From Rhizomicrobium electricum (lineage in GTDB: Bacteria > Pseudomonadota > Alphaproteobacteria > Micropepsales > Micropepsaceae), in the NCBI RefSeq assembly GCF_011762045.1, contig NZ_JAASQS010000010.1, positions 62,001-126,000 on the forward strand: DNA of 64,000 nucleotides, read 5' to 3'. A program made the translations under genes and the position numbers. Shown in pieces: positions 60,068 through 64,000 of the stretch. Position 1 is the stretch's first letter; each line of letters opens with the position of its first letter. The notes below the pieces were generated by a model, which was given only the letters and a program-made list of their open reading frames with translations, was not told the origin of the DNA and did no database searches.

Positions 60068-61948
60068 ATGAAACGAATGCTCTGCGCGCTTGCGGTGCTG
60101 GCGCTCGCCTTGGCGAGCCCGGCCCAGGCTTCGCTCAAGCGCGGCGAAGCCCATGTCTGGGACACCCAGGAAATCGTCCTCGCGGCGGCCAAGGATTACG
60201 CCAATCCGTACGCCGACGTGACGGTGTGGATCGACCTCAAGGGACCGGGTTTCGACAAGCGCGTCTACGGCTTCTGGGATGGCGGCCGGACGTGGCGGGT
60301 GCGCTTCGTGGCAACGGCGCCGGGCGACTGGACCTGGACCGCCCATTCCGATCATCCCGACGACGCCGGTCTCAACAACGGCAACGGCGCCCTCAAAGCG
60401 GTGGCGTGGAACGCCGACGAGATCAAAGCCAATCCCAACCGGCGCGGCTTCATCCGCGCGACCGCCAACGGGCATGCTCTTCAGTATGCGGACGGAACGC
60501 CGTTCTTCATCGTCGGCGACACCTGGCTGGCGGCGTCGACGTGGCGGCTGCCGATGACCGGCGCCGATCCGCGCAGCGCGTACGCACCGGGCCCCGGCAT
60601 CAGTTTCGAACAGGCGATCGGCTATCGCCAGCGCCAGGGCTTCAATTCGATCAGTTTCATCGCCGCGTTCCCCAACTGGGCGAGCGACGCGCACGGCGCC
60701 ACGTATGACGATGCCAAAGGCGTCGGCATCCGCAATGCGTGGGAGAAATTCGGCGTCTGGGCGCCCGGCGCCAAGATCTCGACCGGCGACGGCGCCACCA
60801 CCACGGCGAAGAACATGGAAGACGAAGCGGGCAATGTCGCGTTCCCGCTGCTCAAGCCCGAGGATTGGCTGTCCGATTTCGACCGCATCAATCCGGCGTA
60901 TTTCCGCAGCCTGGATCGCAAGATGCGCTTCCTCGCCGATAACGGCTTCGCACCGATGTTCGAACCGGTACGGCGCGATACCGGGCCGTCATGGAAAGCC
61001 TATTTCGATTTCAACAAATCCTACGCCCGCTTCGTCGGCTATCTGCAGGCGCGCTACGGCGCTTACAATCTGTTGTTCAGCGGCATCCATCTCGACTGGC
61101 TGACGCCGCGCTACGGCCTGTCCGGCGCCGAGTACAACGGCGCCCTCGAACAATGGCGCCAAACCTACGGTGTGATGCCGTTCGGCCAGCCGGTGACGGC
61201 GCTGATCGACACCTCGACCTATCGCGTGTTCGGCGATCCCAAGTGGCTCACCATGCACACGGCCGGCAACCGCCCGCGCGACCACGGCATCTATCCGATG
61301 ATGGAGGAGAGCTTCCGCCTTTCGCCGGCAAAGCCGCTCGCCAATATGGAGCCGTATTACACCGGCTGGGATCACACCATGAATTCGCCGGCCGGCGAAC
61401 GGCCGGAGCCCGATTCCGATCGCGACATCTATTTCGCCCGCGCCATGATGTACGGCTCGGTGCTGTCGGGCGGACTGGCCGGGCATGTGCACGGCACCGC
61501 AGCGTATGACCTCACCTCGACCGGCGAGCCGGCGGGCTGGCGGCCGTACATCTGGGACGCGCTGAACTACCGCTCGGCCGGATACATGGCGCATTTGCGC
61601 GACTTCGTGCTGTCGGAAGGCGCACGCTATCAGGATCTGACACTGGCGACGGATGCGCTTTCTCCGCGCGCCAGTACGAAGGCCGTTGCCGACGGGCTCG
61701 ACGGCTGGTCGTTCCTGATGCGCACGCCGGACAAGACGTTCGCGCTTGCCTATTTCGAACGCAAAGCGGCGGCACCGAAAATCGCCGGTATGAAGCCCGG
61801 CGCGCGCTATCGCTGGGTCTGGTTCGAACCGCAAACCGGCGGCTGGAGCAAAGCGATCACGCTCACCGCCGACGCCAACGGCGTGCTGCAAACCCCGGCG
61901 CTGCCGAGCAAGGACGACTGGGCGGCGAAGATTCTGGCAGCGAAATAG
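60068..61948 (+). CDS. Secreted DUF5060/DUF4038 glycoside-hydrolase-like protein
   Basis: 626 residues. The signal peptide is at about 1-22 (MLCALAVLALALASPAQA). An N-terminal DUF5060 beta-sandwich reads VWIDLKGPGFDKRVYGFWDG, GRTWRVRFVATAPGDWTWTA. The DUF4038 TIM-barrel begins at YADGTPFFIVGDTWLAASTW and continues with RQRQGFNSISFIAAFPNW, FEPVRRDTGPSWK and LEQWRQTYGV. A C-terminal beta domain follows. DUF4038 proteins are related to apiosidases (GH140) and other plant-glycan hydrolases, so a periplasmic or secreted sugar-cleaving role is likely. The ATG at 60068 begins the signal peptide. No polysaccharide-utilisation locus is seen nearby. Confidence 0.88.
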   Translation: MKRMLCALAVLALALASPAQASLKRGEAHVWDTQEIVLAAAKDYANPYADVTVWIDLKGPGFDKRVYGFWDGGRTWRVRFVATAPGDWTWTAHSDHPDDAGLNNGNGALKAVAWNADEIKANPNRRGFIRATANGHALQYADGTPFFIVGDTWLAASTWRLPMTGADPRSAYAPGPGISFEQAIGYRQRQGFNSISFIAAFPNWASDAHGATYDDAKGVGIRNAWEKFGVWAPGAKISTGDGATTTAKNMEDEAGNVAFPLLKPEDWLSDFDRINPAYFRSLDRKMRFLADNGFAPMFEPVRRDTGPSWKAYFDFNKSYARFVGYLQARYGAYNLLFSGIHLDWLTPRYGLSGAEYNGALEQWRQTYGVMPFGQPVTALIDTSTYRVFGDPKWLTMHTAGNRPRDHGIYPMMEESFRLSPAKPLANMEPYYTGWDHTMNSPAGERPEPDSDRDIYFARAMMYGSVLSGGLAGHVHGTAAYDLTSTGEPAGWRPYIWDALNYRSAGYMAHLRDFVLSEGARYQDLTLATDALSPRASTKAVADGLDGWSFLMRTPDKTFALAYFERKAAAPKIAGMKPGARYRWVWFEPQTGGWSKAITLTADANGVLQTPALPSKDDWAAKILAAK

Positions 61949-62156
61949 ACTCCTGCACACGATCCAACAGCCATAAACCCAGCACATGCCAAGCAATTGA
62001 TCTAGATGGCATTATCTCTAACGCAGAATTTCCTATCGAGCTACTACTAGCGCCGGAAGCGGCCTTTTGGCTCACACATGCGGTGGAATACCCATGTAAA
62101 GTGTGCGGGGGGTCCGCAGCATTCGTGCCGATCGGACTGCTTGTTCGGGGGCGAAC

Positions 62157-63632
62157 ATGGGCCGGAATAAACTCGGCGTCATTCTCAGCGTAATGATTTT
62201 TATAATCGGTATCGCTCTTGGAGCGCTGCTGATGTCGGGCGTGCTGAATCCAAGCATTTCGGTTTTTAACTATGAGCACGGATCCATCGCCACCGAGGCG
62301 CCATCCGGCTTGCTCGATAAAAGCGAGGAAGGGCTTCCGGCCGCCAGCATCAAGCACATCAACAAGGAAGCAAAAGACGCGATCTTCTTCACGGTTCTCC
62401 ATGAAACCGGCCATATGTTCATCAAGGAACTTGATCTGCCGGCAATTGGTCCGGAAGAGGATGTCGCCGACGAATTCGCCGGCTTCGTCCTGACGGAAGC
62501 GATCAAGAACGCACGTACACCTGAAGAAAAGCACGACTATCGCATGGTCGTGGTGGATGGTCTGAATTTCTGGTATCTCAGCGCCCAGTTTCACGGCCTG
62601 CCCAAAACCGCAGCCGTATGGTCTGACGAGCACTCCCCCGATCTGCGACGTCTCTACAATATCTACTGCGTTGCGACCGGCGCTGATCCGGGCTTCTTCG
62701 CCCCGCTGGGCGCCAAGCTCGGGGTGCCCGACGACCGCGTCACCCGCTGCGCCGACGAGTATCAGCGCAAACTCGGGTCATGGCAGAAACTGCTTGCCGA
62801 ACATCGAAAGAGCTTCATTGACCGGGTGCTCAATCGTGGCGGAAAACTGAAGCTTTCCATCGAGCCGAACGGAAGCGCTGAATACCAGGCGATCGAGAAC
62901 ATGTACCTGTCGAACGCCATCCAACCGTTATTGGATGTAGTTTCCGACAACCTCGCGCTCCCGGAAAACGTCAAGGTCGTCGCGAAGAAATGCGGCACGG
63001 TCAACGCCTACTGGTCGCCATCCGACAAGGCGATCTACATGTGCCACGAGATGGCATCCTACACCGTCAGCCTGTTCGTTCTCGCAGAGTTGAGCCATCT
63101 CGACCAACAGGCAAAAGCCCCCCGGCCGAGCCGGGGCAACGAAACTGCAAACAAGACAGACAGCGACACCCAGCAAAAAGCGCCGAGAGACACCACCGCG
63201 CCATCCGCTGCCAGCAACGGACCGGCGCCGGCGCCCACTTCCACAGCGGCAAATCAACCACCCCAAAAGCACGGCGGCTTTCTGATATTCGCCTATAGAA
63301 AGCTGGCCTTGAAACGCAAAATCAGCGATCTGCAATACCGGGAAATGGTCCTTTCCATGCAGATCAAACTGATGGAAGAGAAAATCGCCGATGCCCGGAC
63401 GACTTTCAGCGCCTATAACTCATCGCTGCATAACGCCGACACCGTGGAAAAGGCGCACCAAGCCGAGGAAACGTATGTGGCGCAGTTGAATCAGAAGATA
63501 GCTGGCATGAGACAGGAGGTCGAACAGATCGACGCCGAGCTACTGCAATTGAATGCCAAATTGAAGGAAGTGGAAAAGCAGGACGAAGAACAGGCCAAAT
63601 CCGCTCCCCCAAAATTCGGCCAAGGCGGATAA
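62157..63632 (+). CDS. DUF4344-like metallopeptidase with coiled-coil C-terminus
   Basis: 491 residues. An N-terminal membrane helix or signal (VILSVMIFIIGIALGALLMS) is followed by a metalloprotease helix HETGHMF (H-E-x-x-H) and the downstream EEDVADEFAGF motif, typical of DUF4344. A second conserved block, CGTVNAYWSPSDKAIYMCHE, lies about 190 residues later; in the DUF4344 proteins I know it precedes HExxH, so the order looks swapped. A disordered Pro/Thr-rich linker leads to a long coiled coil (MQIKLMEEKIADARTTF to LLQLNAKLKEVEKQDEE). The ATG at 62157 has GGGG upstream. It is probably periplasmic or membrane-anchored. Confidence 0.7.
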   Translation: MGRNKLGVILSVMIFIIGIALGALLMSGVLNPSISVFNYEHGSIATEAPSGLLDKSEEGLPAASIKHINKEAKDAIFFTVLHETGHMFIKELDLPAIGPEEDVADEFAGFVLTEAIKNARTPEEKHDYRMVVVDGLNFWYLSAQFHGLPKTAAVWSDEHSPDLRRLYNIYCVATGADPGFFAPLGAKLGVPDDRVTRCADEYQRKLGSWQKLLAEHRKSFIDRVLNRGGKLKLSIEPNGSAEYQAIENMYLSNAIQPLLDVVSDNLALPENVKVVAKKCGTVNAYWSPSDKAIYMCHEMASYTVSLFVLAELSHLDQQAKAPRPSRGNETANKTDSDTQQKAPRDTTAPSAASNGPAPAPTSTAANQPPQKHGGFLIFAYRKLALKRKISDLQYREMVLSMQIKLMEEKIADARTTFSAYNSSLHNADTVEKAHQAEETYVAQLNQKIAGMRQEVEQIDAELLQLNAKLKEVEKQDEEQAKSAPPKFGQGG

Positions 63633-63689
63633 GGGAGAGCGATTTAGCCACTGCTCCTGTCAGATGACCTTCGCGACAGCGGTACGATA

Positions 63690-64000
63690 TTACGGCATCC
63701 GCTCGCCGCGGGCGGCTTCGACGATGTCGTACCAGTCGCGGCGGCTGAGATTGACCTTGAGGCCGTCGATGCATTCGCGGGCGCGCGCTTCATTGGTGGT
63801 ACCGAGGATCGGCGTCACCGCCGCGGGATGGGCCAAGAGGAACGCGATGGCGATCGCATTCGGCGAGACGCCGTGAGCGGCGGCGAGTTTCGCCAAAGCG
63901 GCGCGAACAGCTGCAAGGTCCGCCGGTCCGTTCTCGGCGAGACCGCCGCGCGCCAGCGGCGACCATGCCGCCACCGCGATGTCCTCGGCCATGGCCTGAT
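63690..64000 (-). CDS. Aldo/keto reductase, C-terminal part (cut by the window edge)
   Basis: About 100 residues of the C-terminal end of an aldo/keto reductase, continuing beyond the right edge. AWSPLARGGL and AAHGVSPNAIAIAFLLAHPA, then VTPILGTTNEARARECIDGL, are the family's conserved end, including the NADPH-binding loop. It likely reduces aldehydes or ketones with NADPH. The N-terminal catalytic Tyr and Asp are not in the window. It converges with the DUF4344-like gene. Confidence 0.88.
   Translation of the reverse strand, partial: QAMAEDIAVAAWSPLARGGLAENGPADLAAVRAALAKLAAAHGVSPNAIAIAFLLAHPAAVTPILGTTNEARARECIDGLKVNLSRRDWYDIVEAARGERMP

Overview
The window looks like the chromosome of a GC-rich alphaproteobacterium. 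Supporting features are the guaB-rsmB-guaA run, the ppx-rlmE pair, a hopanoid cyclase, Ti-plasmid-type mobilisation genes and several small membrane families common in that class. The genus cannot be fixed from sequence alone; a Rhizomicrobium/Micropepsaceae-like organism is only a guess. There are no rRNA genes and no CRISPR array; one tRNA gene (Gln, CTG) was found.

Layout. (1) 1-7501: a minus-strand operon of two MFS transporters, two type-B carboxylesterases and a beta-lactamase-fold hydrolase, with coupled or overlapping starts. A divergent TetR-family regulator and a perfect 18-bp palindrome lie at its head. (2) 7541-27238: a mobilisable genomic island integrated in the 3' end of guaA. 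It is bounded by an 18-bp direct repeat made of the last five guaA codons plus the stop, and it carries a tyrosine integrase, AlpA-like regulator, TraA relaxase-helicase, TraC/TraD-like proteins and a candidate oriT. Its cargo is the most striking part of the window. Three large proteins each have an N-terminal TIR domain, one membrane helix and fourteen WD40 blades. They are interleaved with a 2TM/RCK-like/RyR-domain membrane protein and a secreted two-repeat DUF3617 protein, and a secreted peptidoglycan amidase is divergent to them. (3) 27221-46642: housekeeping and mixed metabolism, including guaA, rsmB, guaB, dehydrogenases, a DUF885 peptidase-like protein, an FNT channel, rlmE, ppx and tRNA-Gln. 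(4) 46643-48335: a gene-poor tract behind the tRNA with direct repeats and one orphan ORF, probably acquired. (5) 48336-64000: core genes again, including squalene-hopene cyclase, YceI, DNA polymerase IV, DUF72, an orphan 2Fe-2S subunit, Fe-alcohol dehydrogenase, a DUF4038 glycosidase-like protein, a DUF4344-like metallopeptidase and the end of an aldo/keto reductase.

How the island cargo might work (inference). The TIR domains keep the SARM1-type W-V-x-x-E-I glutamate and are predicted to be cytoplasmic. The WD40 propellers follow a single helix with positive charges on its N side, so they are predicted to be periplasmic. A plausible scheme is that the propellers detect something outside the inner membrane, the TIR domains process NAD, and the RyR/RCK channel-like protein senses the product and changes membrane conductance. 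The wall amidase and the DUF3617 protein could act in the envelope. I know of no characterised system with this composition, and it could be a defence or cell-suicide system. Several dispersed intergenic repeats and large palindromes are also recorded.
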